A DNA stretch of 64,000 nt from an uncultured Dehalococcoidia bacterium (GCA_951812795.1 OX638325.1:868001-932000); one strand, 5' to 3'; positions 26,531 to 35,801 are shown, counted from the first letter of the stretch. Made by a program: numbers and translations. The notes: generated by a model from the letters alone, not told the origin.

Positions 26531-27727
26531 TTACGGGTTTGGTGGCTTGACCGAAATCTCGACATCTGCGACCGTTGTCGACACTGTAACCGATGCTCGC
26601 AATTCTATTGCCTGTCGCGTTCGGTCAAGTTCCTCAGCCAGGAGGTCCTCGTCGGGCAAGGTGACACGGTATTCCGCAGCCATCACGGTATTTGGGAGCC
26701 CTTCTAAGGCATACTGAGCTATTGCCTCGTCTTTTTCGGAGCAGAGAATGAGTCCTACAGGTGGGTTCTCGTCCTCTCGCATCCAATGTTCTCGGGCGTA
26801 GTTTAGATAGAAGTGCATCTGGCCTGCATCGGCGTGATTGAAACTACCGATCTTTAAGTCGACGATCACCAAGCTTCGCAATCGGCGGTGAAAGAACAAC
26901 AGATCCACTCGGTACCATTGGTCGCCGACCCGCAGGCGTTTTTGCCTACCGATAAAACAAAATTCATCGCCCAATTCCAATAGGAATGTCTCCAAATGGC
27001 GGATGAGGGCTTCCTCAAGATCGCTTTCTGAATATTCGTCCTTTAGGTCGAGAAATTCGAGGACGAACGGGTCTTTGATCTCGTCCTCTGGCAGTACTAG
27101 GTCTTCGGTACGGGGTTTCTCTCCCTTCTCCAATACCGCGACCTTGTTCTTCGACAGAGCGGTGCGCTCGTAGAACTGTGAATTGATCTGGCGGTCGAGT
27201 TGACGGATTGACCATCCGCCCCTGATGGCCTCGGATTCGTAGAACTCGCGAGCTCGCGAGTTCTTGATCGACGACAGTCGTACGTATGCGGACCAAGGCA
27301 GTGGAAAGGCAGAAATAAGGTCACTGGGGGCCATGTCGCCGACGTTAATCTCCGATTCGCCAGACGGTGTCTGGTGAATCGGGGATCGCGAGGTCAGGGT
27401 GAAATCGCCAGACGGTGTCTGGCGAATCTGCTCCAGAGGATATGAGAGGTAGAACAGGCGCATATTTCGGATGTTCTGGCGCGAGAAGCCGCGACCAAAT
27501 CGACGGGTTAAATCCGTCGCCAGCCGTTCGATCAATGCCGTGCCGTACTCCGCCCGTTCATCCCCCAATTGCTCTAACTCAACGATGCGGTGCCCGATCA
27601 ACCAATACGCGGCCGTCATTGCGGCGTTCACCGAGCGAGCGGCTGAAGCTCTGGCACCGTCGACGATCTTCGCCAAATCGCCAACGATGGCTCGGTACTG
27701 AGCGTTATGTGGTTCAAGTTCGTTCAT
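26531..27727 (-). CDS. YhcG-family PD-(D/E)XK nuclease domain protein
   Basis: The 398-residue protein has the DUF1016 N-terminal helical domain (AAYWLIGHRIVELEQLGDERAEYG and GFSRQNIRNMRLFYLSYP) and a C-terminal PD-(D/E)XK nuclease core, WYRVDLLFFHRRLRSLVIVDLKIGSF, with acidic Asp and DLK residues. Members are often found in accessory regions with restriction or mobile genes and are suspected nucleases. Residues about 100-125 contain two copies of a QTPSG segment encoded by a DNA palindrome. ATG 27727 is preferred to GTG 27736. Confidence 0.88.
   Translation of the reverse strand: MNELEPHNAQYRAIVGDLAKIVDGARASAARSVNAAMTAAYWLIGHRIVELEQLGDERAEYGTALIERLATDLTRRFGRGFSRQNIRNMRLFYLSYPLEQIRQTPSGDFTLTSRSPIHQTPSGESEINVGDMAPSDLISAFPLPWSAYVRLSSIKNSRAREFYESEAIRGGWSIRQLDRQINSQFYERTALSKNKVAVLEKGEKPRTEDLVLPEDEIKDPFVLEFLDLKDEYSESDLEEALIRHLETFLLELGDEFCFIGRQKRLRVGDQWYRVDLLFFHRRLRSLVIVDLKIGSFNHADAGQMHFYLNYAREHWMREDENPPVGLILCSEKDEAIAQYALEGLPNTVMAAEYRVTLPDEDLLAEELDRTRQAIELRASVTVSTTVADVEISVKPPNP
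27353..27425. repeat. Two palindromes inside the YhcG gene
   Basis: GCCAGAC-GGT-GTCTGG is present at about 27358-27373 and again, extended to a perfect GCCAGACGGTGTCTGGC, at 27407-27423, 49 bases apart. Both read as QTPSG in the protein. Confidence 0.85.
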
Positions 27728-27773
27728 ACTGACCACGAGATTTTACACACATCATGGTCGTAGCCGCGAGTGC

Positions 27774-28754
27774 TTATGTTTCGTTCACGGCTTGGATGAT
27801 GGCGTGGATATAGCCGTAGCAGTAGGCGAAGCCGACTTGGTTCGCTTCATCGCCGGCGATGCCGGGGACGTGGTCGGGCATGAGCATGTAGGGGTAGCCG
27901 ACTTCTTTGTAGGTGCGGGCGGCTTTTAGCATGTCGACGTCGCCTTCGTCGGGGAAGACTTCCACGAAGTCGAGGACGCCGCCTTTGATGTTGCGGAAGT
28001 GGACGTTGAAGATCTTCTTGCGGCTTCCGAAGTATCGGATGACGTCGTAGATCTCTTCGCCCGGTTTCTCCAGCATCTCGGAGACGGTGCCTTGGCAGAA
28101 GTTGAAGCCGTGGTAGGGGTTTGCGTGCATCGCCTCGAACTTCTTTAGACCCTCGACGGTACCCATGACGCGGGCGACACCACGGTACTCGTTGTCCTTG
28201 ATGCCGGGGTCTTGTGGGTGACATGCCATTTGGACTTTGTACTCTTCGGCCACTGGCATGATGCGGGACAGGAAGTAATCGATGCGCTCCCACATCGTGT
28301 CGGCGTCCGCTGCCCCGCCTTCGAACTCCGGCAACGACTGGTCTAGATCGGCGTAATTGAACGATGAGAGAGTTGCTCCGCCTCGGCCGTATCGCGGTGG
28401 CGTTCGGAGGTGACCGAGGATGGTGATGTTGTAGAGCAGTCCTCTGAGTCCGGCTTGGGAGGCCATGCGGATTATCTCGCATAGGCTGTCCAACTCGCGC
28501 TCCTTCTCGTCGCTGGGGCCGAGGAAGAGATAGGTCATGTCGTTGGTGAAGGCATCTCTGGAGCCGAGGGGCGAGTGTACGGTCTCGACGTTGATCCCAT
28601 ACTTGGCGTATTTCTCGCGGTACGACACAAGGAGGTCGACGGTCCACTGTTTCCAATGCTCCTTGAGTGGTACGTCAACGTGCTCGACGCCTAGCTGCGC
28701 GAGCTGCCGGATATCCGTCTCATGACGAGCTCCGAATTGCGTTCCCACGTACAT
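27774..28754 (-). CDS. uxuA: Mannonate dehydratase-like (UxuA family) TIM-barrel enzyme
   Basis: Likely dehydrates D-mannonate (or a related sugar acid) to 2-keto-3-deoxygluconate. The 326 residues contain the conserved metal and substrate blocks MACHPQDPG, GFNFCQGTVSEM, FNVHFRNIKGG, DFVEVFPDEGDVDM and MLMPDHVPG. It is shorter than the roughly 390-residue E. coli enzyme. ATG 28754 with GGGAG upstream is preferred to ATG 28784. Divergent to a xylulokinase gene, suggesting a shared sugar or sugar-acid pathway. Confidence 0.82.
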   Translation of the reverse strand: MYVGTQFGARHETDIRQLAQLGVEHVDVPLKEHWKQWTVDLLVSYREKYAKYGINVETVHSPLGSRDAFTNDMTYLFLGPSDEKERELDSLCEIIRMASQAGLRGLLYNITILGHLRTPPRYGRGGATLSSFNYADLDQSLPEFEGGAADADTMWERIDYFLSRIMPVAEEYKVQMACHPQDPGIKDNEYRGVARVMGTVEGLKKFEAMHANPYHGFNFCQGTVSEMLEKPGEEIYDVIRYFGSRKKIFNVHFRNIKGGVLDFVEVFPDEGDVDMLKAARTYKEVGYPYMLMPDHVPGIAGDEANQVGFAYCYGYIHAIIQAVNET

Positions 28755-28850
28755 CACGTAACTCCCTTGTTTGTTGGAGACCATTGCAAACCCGTGATCG
28801 GGGTGAAGAAGCGACCGTTACGGCGACCTGGCCCCGATTGCACCGCTCCT

Positions 28851-28879
28851 CTGGATTCCGGCTTTCGCCGGAATGACGG
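28851..28879. repeat. R1 palindromic repeat
   Basis: Perfect short-form copy in the divergent uxuA/xylB intergenic space. Confidence 0.9.
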
Positions 28880-28959
28880 AGTTTTGCAACGGTCTTGTTT
28901 GTTGTGCCTCCTCCGCGTGCGGTCTATGATATGCCGTAGCCTTCGGATAGGAGAGAATC

Positions 28960-30471
28960 ATGCCGCAGCACTACCTTGGAATAGATGTCGGCACCACCGC
29001 GATCAAAGCATTGATCGTCGATGAGTCCGGTACGGTTGTCAGCGAGGCCGAAGCTCCGCAAGAAGTATCGGTCCCACAGCCTGGATGGTCGGAGCAGAAT
29101 CCGTCGGATTGGTGGCGCGGCACCATCGATGCGGTCCGCGCGGCGTGCGCGCAGGTTGGCGTTCGGGATGTCAAGGCGATCGGGTTGTCGGGCCAGATGC
29201 ATAGCTCAGTGTTGCTGGATGATGCGGACGAGGTCATTAGGCCGGCGATACTGTGGAATGACGTTCGCACGACCGATCAATGTCGTTTCATTGGTGACCG
29301 AGTGGGCAAGACGGGATTGCGCCGGTTCGTGGGTAATCCGGCTCTAGAGGGCTTTACGGCTCCAAAACTGCTGTGGGTGCGTGACGAGGAGCCCGGTCTG
29401 TTCGACTCGGTGCGCACAGTATTGTTGCCCAAGGATTATGTGCGGTTGTTGATGACTGGGATCCGGGCTACTGAACCGTCGGATGCAGCGGGCACGTTGC
29501 TGTTCGACGTCCGACGGAATCGCTGGTCGGAGGAGATGGTGGACGCGCTGGAAATTGACCCGGCGATTCTTCCGCCAGTCAGAGGTTCAGCGAGCGTGAC
29601 AGGCGGACTCACCGCAAACGCCGCGGATGAATTGGGTTTGCGAGCTGGTACGCCAGTCGTTGGCGGAGGAGCTGACAACGCCGCGGCCGCGGTCGGATCT
29701 GGTGTCGTGGAGCAAGGCACCATGCAGACCTCCATCGGCACATCCGGTGCGGTAGTTGCGCCGATCAAACGTCCGAGTGTCGATCCTGGAATGCGCATAC
29801 ATTCTTTCAACCACGCCATTGACGATACTTGGTATCTGATGGGCGTCGTACTGTCCGCTGGCGCGGCTCTAGCGTGGTTTAGTCGTTCGTTGGTTGGGCC
29901 GCAAAGCAGACCACCCGCATATGACGAGTTGGTAGCCGAATCTGCTGGCGTTGCGCCGGGGGCGGACGGACTAACGTTCTTGCCCTACTTGACCGGTGAA
30001 CGCACACCTCATGCTGACGCGAATGCACGAGGAGTATTTGTCGGTTTGCACGCCGGGCATGAGCGTGGGCATCTTGTGCGTGCGGTTATGGAGGGAGTGA
30101 CGTTTGCACTGCGCGATTCACTTGAGTTGATGCGGCGTTTGGGCATCGATGCTTCAGAGTCGGTGGCTGTCGGCGGCGGCGCGCGCAGTCAGGTCTGGCG
30201 TCAGATGCAGGCCGATGTACTTGGAGTTCCGGTTGTGCGGGTAGGACCGTCGGGCGGAGCGCCGTATGGAGCGGCGATACTTGCAGCCGTCGGCGGTGAC
30301 CAGTTTGATTCGGTTGAGGAGGCGTGCCGGGCATGGATACGACCGCTTGATCGCCTTGAACCCGATGCCGGAGCGGCCGACGTATACGCCGTAGCCTACG
30401 GGCGATACCGCAAGCTGTATCCGCGCTTGAAGCGTCACTTCGCGGAGCAGGCCGAGAACGCGTCATCCTGA
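28960..30471 (+). CDS. xylB: Xylulokinase
   Basis: FGGY-family carbohydrate kinase phosphorylating D-xylulose. The 503 residues include the N-terminal phosphate motif GIDVGTTAIKALIVDESG, GWSEQNPSDWW, GLSGQMHSSVLLDD, GGADNAAAAVGSG, and the C-terminal VAVGGGARSQVWRQMQADVLGVPV with the adenosine-binding glycines. Length and motifs fit XylB closely. AGGAGAG precedes the ATG. No xylose isomerase is in the window. Confidence 0.93.
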   Translation: MPQHYLGIDVGTTAIKALIVDESGTVVSEAEAPQEVSVPQPGWSEQNPSDWWRGTIDAVRAACAQVGVRDVKAIGLSGQMHSSVLLDDADEVIRPAILWNDVRTTDQCRFIGDRVGKTGLRRFVGNPALEGFTAPKLLWVRDEEPGLFDSVRTVLLPKDYVRLLMTGIRATEPSDAAGTLLFDVRRNRWSEEMVDALEIDPAILPPVRGSASVTGGLTANAADELGLRAGTPVVGGGADNAAAAVGSGVVEQGTMQTSIGTSGAVVAPIKRPSVDPGMRIHSFNHAIDDTWYLMGVVLSAGAALAWFSRSLVGPQSRPPAYDELVAESAGVAPGADGLTFLPYLTGERTPHADANARGVFVGLHAGHERGHLVRAVMEGVTFALRDSLELMRRLGIDASESVAVGGGARSQVWRQMQADVLGVPVVRVGPSGGAPYGAAILAAVGGDQFDSVEEACRAWIRPLDRLEPDAGAADVYAVAYGRYRKLYPRLKRHFAEQAENASS

Positions 30472-30507
30472 ATGGGACTGATTGTCCTCAATGGGTAGGA
30501 GGATTCG

Positions 30508-31287
30508 ATGGGTCTCTCGAATTTGCGAAATGACCACGATCTCGTAGCAGATGCAATCGGTGATTCGCCGGAGTCCGCGATCCCAACCCACCTCCTGAGG
30601 CGTGGTCTCGCGTCAGCGTACGTGGATGGTTCGTTGGCGTGGTTCGACGGCGTAATCGTCCAGTCACATTCTTTGCCGCAAGAACCTTGGTGCTTTGGAC
30701 GCAGCCCTGATTCGGTTTGGAGATTGCTGTGCGAACTCAAGGAGTGGGGTAGGCAACCTATCTCTCCGAACGTATCTGCCGAACTGGCTGTCCCGCTGTC
30801 TGATCTCATTGAGCAGAACGCAAACGTCCGGGTCAATCACTATGGCGACGTTTACCACACGTTGACCGGTCGCATAATCGGGTTTTCGACACCCGAGGTC
30901 CGACAGCTTGTGCTAGCAGATTCTGACCTACTTGCTGCGCATGAAAGCAATCCGCACAGGATGGGGTTCTCGACTTTCGAAGAGTTGCTGACGGATGGTG
31001 TGGTTGCCGGCGCCGTGGTGGAGAACAAGCTGGTTGCCGTGGCCCACACGAATGCCGTGACGACGGGATATGGCGATATCGGCGTGTTCACCGAGGAAGG
31101 ATGGCGTGGCAGAGGATTCGCCACCGCCGCGGCGTGCATCGTGGCTCACCGCATTCGAGAAATGGATCGGACTCCCGTTTGGAGCGCCGGGGAAGACAAC
31201 GCCGCTTCGCTGCGCGTGGCCGCGAAGCTCGGCTTTGTCGAAGTATCGCGGCGCGTCTACCTTAACGTCGGAGTTCTTGCAGCATGA
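30508..31287 (+). CDS. GNAT-family acetyltransferase with extra N-terminal domain
   Basis: The 259-residue protein has its acetyltransferase core in the last 100 residues: VENKLVAVAHTNAV, DIGVFTEEGWRGRGFATAAACIVAHRI with the RGRGFA acetyl-CoA turn, and NAASLRVAAKLGFVEVSR. The N-terminal 130 residues are a partner domain that resembles the two-domain GNAT_acetyltr_2-like layout. AGGAGG upstream of ATG 30508. It overlaps the convergent esterase gene by about 26 bases. Confidence 0.85.
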   Translation: MGLSNLRNDHDLVADAIGDSPESAIPTHLLRRGLASAYVDGSLAWFDGVIVQSHSLPQEPWCFGRSPDSVWRLLCELKEWGRQPISPNVSAELAVPLSDLIEQNANVRVNHYGDVYHTLTGRIIGFSTPEVRQLVLADSDLLAAHESNPHRMGFSTFEELLTDGVVAGAVVENKLVAVAHTNAVTTGYGDIGVFTEEGWRGRGFATAAACIVAHRIREMDRTPVWSAGEDNAASLRVAAKLGFVEVSRRVYLNVGVLAA

Positions 31288-32296
31288 CGGGCCAGGCGTC
31301 GGCGGCGTAGAACCGGTGGCCGCCCTGTCCTACGATCAGGTGACAACGATCGGCGGCGCCAGCTGCACGGTAGATCTTCTGCAGATCTGAGAAAGCCCTG
31401 CGCGTGGCATCGACCGGGAATATCGGATCCTCTGCGCCGCAAACGATAACGACAGGACGAGGGGCGAAAAGTCCCATCACGTCGGCCATTTCGGCATATC
31501 GGAGTAGTCCGGGAACATAGTTGTCGGCGCAGTGATAGATCGACATGATGGAATCGCGGAATGTGTTGAAGTAGCAGGAAGGCATGGCGTGAGTGATCCG
31601 GGGTAGGAGAGCAGCCGAAAAGAGGCTGATGGTGCCGCCGCCAGAGTTGCCCATGACACCGATGCGAGACCAGTCGACGTCGTTCCGCGTCTCGAGAAAA
31701 TCGAGACCGCGATCAACATCGAACACGCGCTCGCCGATCAATGTTCGTCCGAGCATGAAAGCATGCATCGCTGCGTCGTGGCATCCATGCGTAGATACCT
31801 GCTCTTGAACACGCTCGCGGCGTTCACCGAACGAGCGCTGTTCTATGCAGAGTGCGCCGATGCCTCTCGCCATGCACTGCAATCCGAAGTCTCGGTCGCC
31901 GGCAACCTCCATCGATACGCGGTTGTCGTCGCGCTCGACCGCGATCGAGTGGTGCATCCCCGTGGTGTGGCCCTGAACGCAGATGAAGAAGGGATAAGGG
32001 GGAGTTGCATTTGCAGGCAGGCAGAGGAAGGCGACGGCATCTGAACCCGGTTCGCTGGCGAGCACGATCTTTTCGATCGAACCGTGGGCATGTTCTCGTT
32101 TCCAAATAGAGACCGGGTTGAGCGGTATTCGATCATCATCCGATAGGCCGACAAGCTCGCGCACCTTAGGCCGTAGCCGAGCCTGCCATTCCCAGACATC
32201 GCCGCCGTCGAAGGCCATCGAAGGCTGCGTAGCATCCATGATTCGGCGATGGTAGAGCGATGGGGATAGGGCGGGTTCGGTACTGGGCACAGTCAT
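31262..32296 (-). CDS. Alpha/beta hydrolase (acetyl xylan esterase/dienelactone hydrolase-like)
   Basis: The 344-residue protein has an alpha/beta hydrolase fold with nucleophile elbow GVMGNSGGG, the oxyanion segment FFICVQGHTTG, FAPRPVVIVCGAEDPIFPV as the acid strand and a late catalytic histidine GQGGHRFY. This resembles the acetyl-esterase-like family with a long N-terminus. Start MTVPSTEP at 32296 is preferred; the longer frame overlaps the start of the divergent HAD gene. Substrate unknown. Confidence 0.82.
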   Translation of the reverse strand: MTVPSTEPALSPSLYHRRIMDATQPSMAFDGGDVWEWQARLRPKVRELVGLSDDDRIPLNPVSIWKREHAHGSIEKIVLASEPGSDAVAFLCLPANATPPYPFFICVQGHTTGMHHSIAVERDDNRVSMEVAGDRDFGLQCMARGIGALCIEQRSFGERRERVQEQVSTHGCHDAAMHAFMLGRTLIGERVFDVDRGLDFLETRNDVDWSRIGVMGNSGGGTISLFSAALLPRITHAMPSCYFNTFRDSIMSIYHCADNYVPGLLRYAEMADVMGLFAPRPVVIVCGAEDPIFPVDATRRAFSDLQKIYRAAGAADRCHLIVGQGGHRFYAADAWPVMLQELRR

Positions 32297-32382
32297 GTTG
32301 ACGGACTCTCGTTCAAAGGTCGTCCCCGAATTATGCCATTGGATGCGACGATTAATGGATACCTGAAAATCGGAGGAAAACA

Positions 32383-33078
32383 TTGGCTGAAACGGTCCAA
32401 GGCGTACTTTTCGACCTAGACAACACCCTCATAGACCGTGAAGCGGCCTTCATCCGCTTCGCTTCTCACTTCTACAACTCACGTCTTCGCAACGCAACAT
32501 CGATTACACGAGACGAAGCCGTCGCCAAGATGGTGTGTTGGGATCAAGACGGCTATGTCGACCGCCATGCGATGTTCTCACGGTGGGTCAACGAGTGGCC
32601 TGAAGCGGGACTTGAACCGGAACTGTTGCTGCCCTGGTACCGCTCTGAGATGAAGCAACACGTTCGACCAGATCCGGACAATAACCGTCTCCTCGCGGAC
32701 CTTAATCGGCGAAGAGTGCCGTGGGGAATCGTCACCAACGGAACCACCGCCACTCAGCACATTACCTGTGAGGCGGCAGGTATTGACAAACTCGCCCCTT
32801 TCATCATCGTTTCAGAAACAGCTGGTTACAAGAAACCCGATCCGAGAATTTTCCGCGACGCATTGAACATGACAGGTCTCACGTCTCCCGGTCAAGTCCT
32901 GTTCGTCGGCGACAACCCCCGAGCCGACATTGACGGAGCCAAACGGTTCGGGATGCAAACTGCATGGGTAAGGCGTGGCCTCCAATTCCCGGACGACCTC
33001 CAACCGCCGGATTACGTCATTGATCACGTGTCCGAATTGACCATCAGCCCCTTTCGCGAAGCGAACGAGATGGGGTAA
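32383..33078 (+). CDS. HAD-superfamily hydrolase
   Basis: The 231-residue phosphatase has the HAD motifs: I DLDNTLIDRE, II VTNGT, III KKPDPRIF and IV VGDNPRADIDGA, with a helical C1 cap between I and II. Start is TTG 32383 with GGAGG upstream. The substrate may be a phosphorylated sugar or nucleotide (Gph/YjjG-like). Confidence 0.9.
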   Translation: MAETVQGVLFDLDNTLIDREAAFIRFASHFYNSRLRNATSITRDEAVAKMVCWDQDGYVDRHAMFSRWVNEWPEAGLEPELLLPWYRSEMKQHVRPDPDNNRLLADLNRRRVPWGIVTNGTTATQHITCEAAGIDKLAPFIIVSETAGYKKPDPRIFRDALNMTGLTSPGQVLFVGDNPRADIDGAKRFGMQTAWVRRGLQFPDDLQPPDYVIDHVSELTISPFREANEMG

Positions 33079-33112
33079 AGGCAAGGTTTCAGACCTGCCC
33101 TTCCACCGAGAG

Positions 33113-33622
33113 ATGCCTAAACAGCCCGGCATAGACGCGGACGCGCTAGAAATCCGAATCGCGGCGGAAAGCGACTTGGAATCATTGGCCGAGTCTTTTG
33201 CCTATGGGACTTCCGCCGCACAACTCCAACGGCGGCTGGAGGAAAGCAAATGCGGACTTCGCACCATGCTGGTGGCTGTTTTAAAGGGTCGGGCGGTCGG
33301 CGCCGTCAGCATTGGAGGGTGGGGTCATCAAAGGGTGGGATCACTGCGTCTTTTCGCTTTAGATGTCGGCCCTGCGTTCCAAGGCATCGGTGTGGGCACC
33401 GCCCTGATAAATGCCGTAGAAACCATCGCCGCCGAAAGAAATCTGGACGAAGTCAACCTTGAAGTAGAGATCGACAACGACGACGCGATCCGGTTATATC
33501 GCAGGCTGGGATACCGGATATGCGGCGACCCAGTTATGGACCGTTGGACGCTGTTGCGAGACGATGGCACCGTCGAAACGATCGAGGTGCCAGTATTTGT
33601 GATGGTGAAGAAGTTGGATTGA
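33113..33622 (+). CDS. GNAT-family acetyltransferase
   Basis: The 169-residue protein has a full GNAT core: FALDVGPAFQGIGVGTALINAVETIAAER (QGIGVG motif), and NDDAIRLYRRLGYRICG. It is 34 bases after the HAD gene and may be cotranscribed. Substrate unknown. Confidence 0.88.
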   Translation: MPKQPGIDADALEIRIAAESDLESLAESFAYGTSAAQLQRRLEESKCGLRTMLVAVLKGRAVGAVSIGGWGHQRVGSLRLFALDVGPAFQGIGVGTALINAVETIAAERNLDEVNLEVEIDNDDAIRLYRRLGYRICGDPVMDRWTLLRDDGTVETIEVPVFVMVKKLD

Positions 33623-33685
33623 ACAGGGCAACAACTGTGAGTTTATGGGTATCCTGAAGTTGGCAAGTCGGTATTATGAAGCTTC

Positions 33686-34441
33686 ATGTATTCCCACAAA
33701 GACAAAGTAGCTCTTGTCACTGGCGGTGGCAAAGGAATCGGACGGGCAATCTCGGTGGCGTTGGCGCGCGAAGGATACGACCTAGCTTTGGTCGCACGCG
33801 ATCGAGAAGCGTTAAACGATACCAAATTACGAATTGAGACCGAGACTGGACGGCGAGTGCTGGTAAGTCAAACAGACGTAACCAAACCCGATGAAATCAA
33901 GCGATTGCGGCGGATAGTCGAGAAAGAGTTCAACCGAGTCGATGTGTTGATCAACAATGCGGCGGGGTGGCTCTCAGGGACGTTGGTCGACGCGAATGTG
34001 GACGAGATCCACGGCGCGATCGACACGACAGTGAAAGGCCCGATCTGGATGTGCCGAGAATTTTGGAGCCATTTAAAGTCGGCCGAACCCGGAATTATCG
34101 TAAACATCACGACGCTGGGTGCCCGTCCTGGCAGAAGCAACGCGACACCTGTTTACGTCGCGGCGAAATTCGGGCTGGCAGGCTTTACTGATGCAGTCCG
34201 TCGGTTGGGAATAAAAGACGGGATACTCGTCACCGAGATACTCCCGGGTAGCGTGGCAAGTGACTTCGATATCGATGATCCGATCGACGCTGTGATGCAA
34301 AAATATGGTCAAAGCAAGGCACACCCGCGCGATGTCGCAGAGGCAGTGATCTTCTCTCTGTCGCGCTCTAAAACAAGCATGGTTGAAGAAGTTGGCTTAC
34401 CGTCGGTTGGCGATTGGTTCGAGGATTTCTCGCGGTACTGA
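33686..34441 (+). CDS. Short-chain dehydrogenase/reductase
   Basis: NAD(P)-dependent oxidoreductase of 251 residues. The cofactor motif VTGGGKGIGRAI and the NNAAGW structural motif are present, as is catalytic YVAAK. The usual catalytic serine position (IVNISS) reads IVNITTLGA, so threonine may substitute or the enzyme may have altered activity. Substrate unknown. Confidence 0.9.
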   Translation: MYSHKDKVALVTGGGKGIGRAISVALAREGYDLALVARDREALNDTKLRIETETGRRVLVSQTDVTKPDEIKRLRRIVEKEFNRVDVLINNAAGWLSGTLVDANVDEIHGAIDTTVKGPIWMCREFWSHLKSAEPGIIVNITTLGARPGRSNATPVYVAAKFGLAGFTDAVRRLGIKDGILVTEILPGSVASDFDIDDPIDAVMQKYGQSKAHPRDVAEAVIFSLSRSKTSMVEEVGLPSVGDWFEDFSRY

Positions 34442-34532
34442 GGGAGTGATACGCATCAAAGGGAGTCAAAGGGGCCGAATGTAATCGGAAGGCGGTGGTT
34501 CGTCGAAACTTTATGAGCGTTTTCCGCCTACC

Positions 34533-35651
34533 CTATTCGAGCATCAACGACACTGCTGGCACCTCGCGTTCGCTGATGGTGAATGCGTCATCTGGTGCCC
34601 CCCTCTTAATCTCCCCCTGCAAGGGGGAGGGGGTTGGGCGGAAGCCGAGTGTCTCGAATTTCGCTTGCTTCTCTTCATCTTCAACCGAAAGCCTCGCGGC
34701 GAACTGAACGGAGTTTTGCCATTCGCCCCACTTGATGGCTGCACCGATCAGAGGTTCATAGGAATCGTTGAATCGTTTATGGATGAATCCATCGACGTTG
34801 CATACATTTTCCGCGTCGACGAACGCGGTCGCGATACCGACGAGCCGTCCATCATCAGTTTTCGCCGCGAACCACTCGGCGAGCATCCCCCTGCGCTCTC
34901 GCTGCGCTCGTTCGCGTCCCCCTTCGCTTTGCGAAGAGGGGGCGAGTAGGTATTGGTACTTGCGGTAAAGTCCCATGCAGGAGTTCTGCTCCGCGTAACG
35001 AGTAGAGATCATCGGCGTGGGCAGATTGCCGTCAAGAACTTGCCAGTCATGCGGCGTCAACAACAGAGGAATCATGGGCACTCTGATAGAGGCGTCACCG
35101 GGCGCGATGTTGACGGTTGACGGTGTGCGGAAGTAGTCCGCCAAGTATTCTTCGGGTGAATCGTCATTCGTCACGTTGGCATACACGGTCGAGTTTGCGA
35201 TTCGTCGCCAGCCGAGGCGATGGTAGATCCGCGCCGCAGCCGGATTTTCGGTGCCGAGAAAAACCACTTCGCCGTCTTGTTCGGCGAACTCGTCGAGGGA
35301 TTGTTGGCAAAGGCGGTTTGCGATGCCGCGGCCTCGATACTCCGGCCGCGTTGCGACCTCGCCGATGCCTGCGAAGTTAGGATTGGCGCGAGGCATCATG
35401 ATGCCGCATGTGCCTGTGAGCACATCGCCGTCTCGTTCTAAGAGGACGACGTGACGATTGTGATCGGCCTCTTCACCGAGGAATACCCCGATGGGTATGT
35501 CAGGGTCTTCAGGTCCGAAGATTTCTTCCCAAAAGTTGAAGAGCTCGCGGGCAAGGTCTTTGTTGATGGGGGTGTCGTATCGGTGCCGGGTCAATGCTGT
35601 AAAAGCCCTTCGTGCATACGCATGATACTCATCAGTATCTGGTTCGGCCAA
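34533..35651 (-). CDS. GNAT-family acetyltransferase with two repeat insertions
   Basis: The 372-residue protein has an N-terminal GNAT core (GIGEVATRPEYRGRGIANRLC and NPAAARIYHRLGWRRI) and a second, degenerate half. Two in-frame insertions come from interspersed repeats: residues about 236-257 (SSQSEGGRERAQRERRGMLA) from an R2 copy at 34882-34946, and residues about 338-350 (PSPLQGEIKRGAP) from a hairpin repeat near 34609-34640. Start is TTG 35651, with other choices possible. The frame survives both insertions, suggesting surface loops that tolerate them. Confidence 0.8.
   Translation of the reverse strand: MAEPDTDEYHAYARRAFTALTRHRYDTPINKDLARELFNFWEEIFGPEDPDIPIGVFLGEEADHNRHVVLLERDGDVLTGTCGIMMPRANPNFAGIGEVATRPEYRGRGIANRLCQQSLDEFAEQDGEVVFLGTENPAAARIYHRLGWRRIANSTVYANVTNDDSPEEYLADYFRTPSTVNIAPGDASIRVPMIPLLLTPHDWQVLDGNLPTPMISTRYAEQNSCMGLYRKYQYLLAPSSQSEGGRERAQRERRGMLAEWFAAKTDDGRLVGIATAFVDAENVCNVDGFIHKRFNDSYEPLIGAAIKWGEWQNSVQFAARLSVEDEEKQAKFETLGFRPTPSPLQGEIKRGAPDDAFTISEREVPAVSLMLE
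34882..34946. repeat. R2 repeat within coding sequence
   Basis: Expanded R2 variant: the first hairpin reads CTGCGCTCTCGC...TGCGCTCG and the second CCCCCTTCGC-TTT-GCGAAGAGGGGG. It is read in frame by the GNAT gene. Confidence 0.85.
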
Positions 35652-35801
35652 GGTGTCGCATGCACCGACAGTGTGACACTTCGAGAGTTTCGGGGAATCT
35701 AATGGTCTTGAATGGGGGCAGCTGCGTTAGATTCTTCACTCCGCTACGCTTCGTTCAGAATGACATGACCGGGGCACGGGTTGCATCAAGGGGGATCTGT
35801 T
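35652..35801. repeat. Intergenic gap with another palindrome-like element
   Basis: Contains TTCACTCCGCTACGCTTCGT followed by TCAGAATGACA, resembling a separate short interspersed repeat type; only one copy is seen here. Confidence 0.4.
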
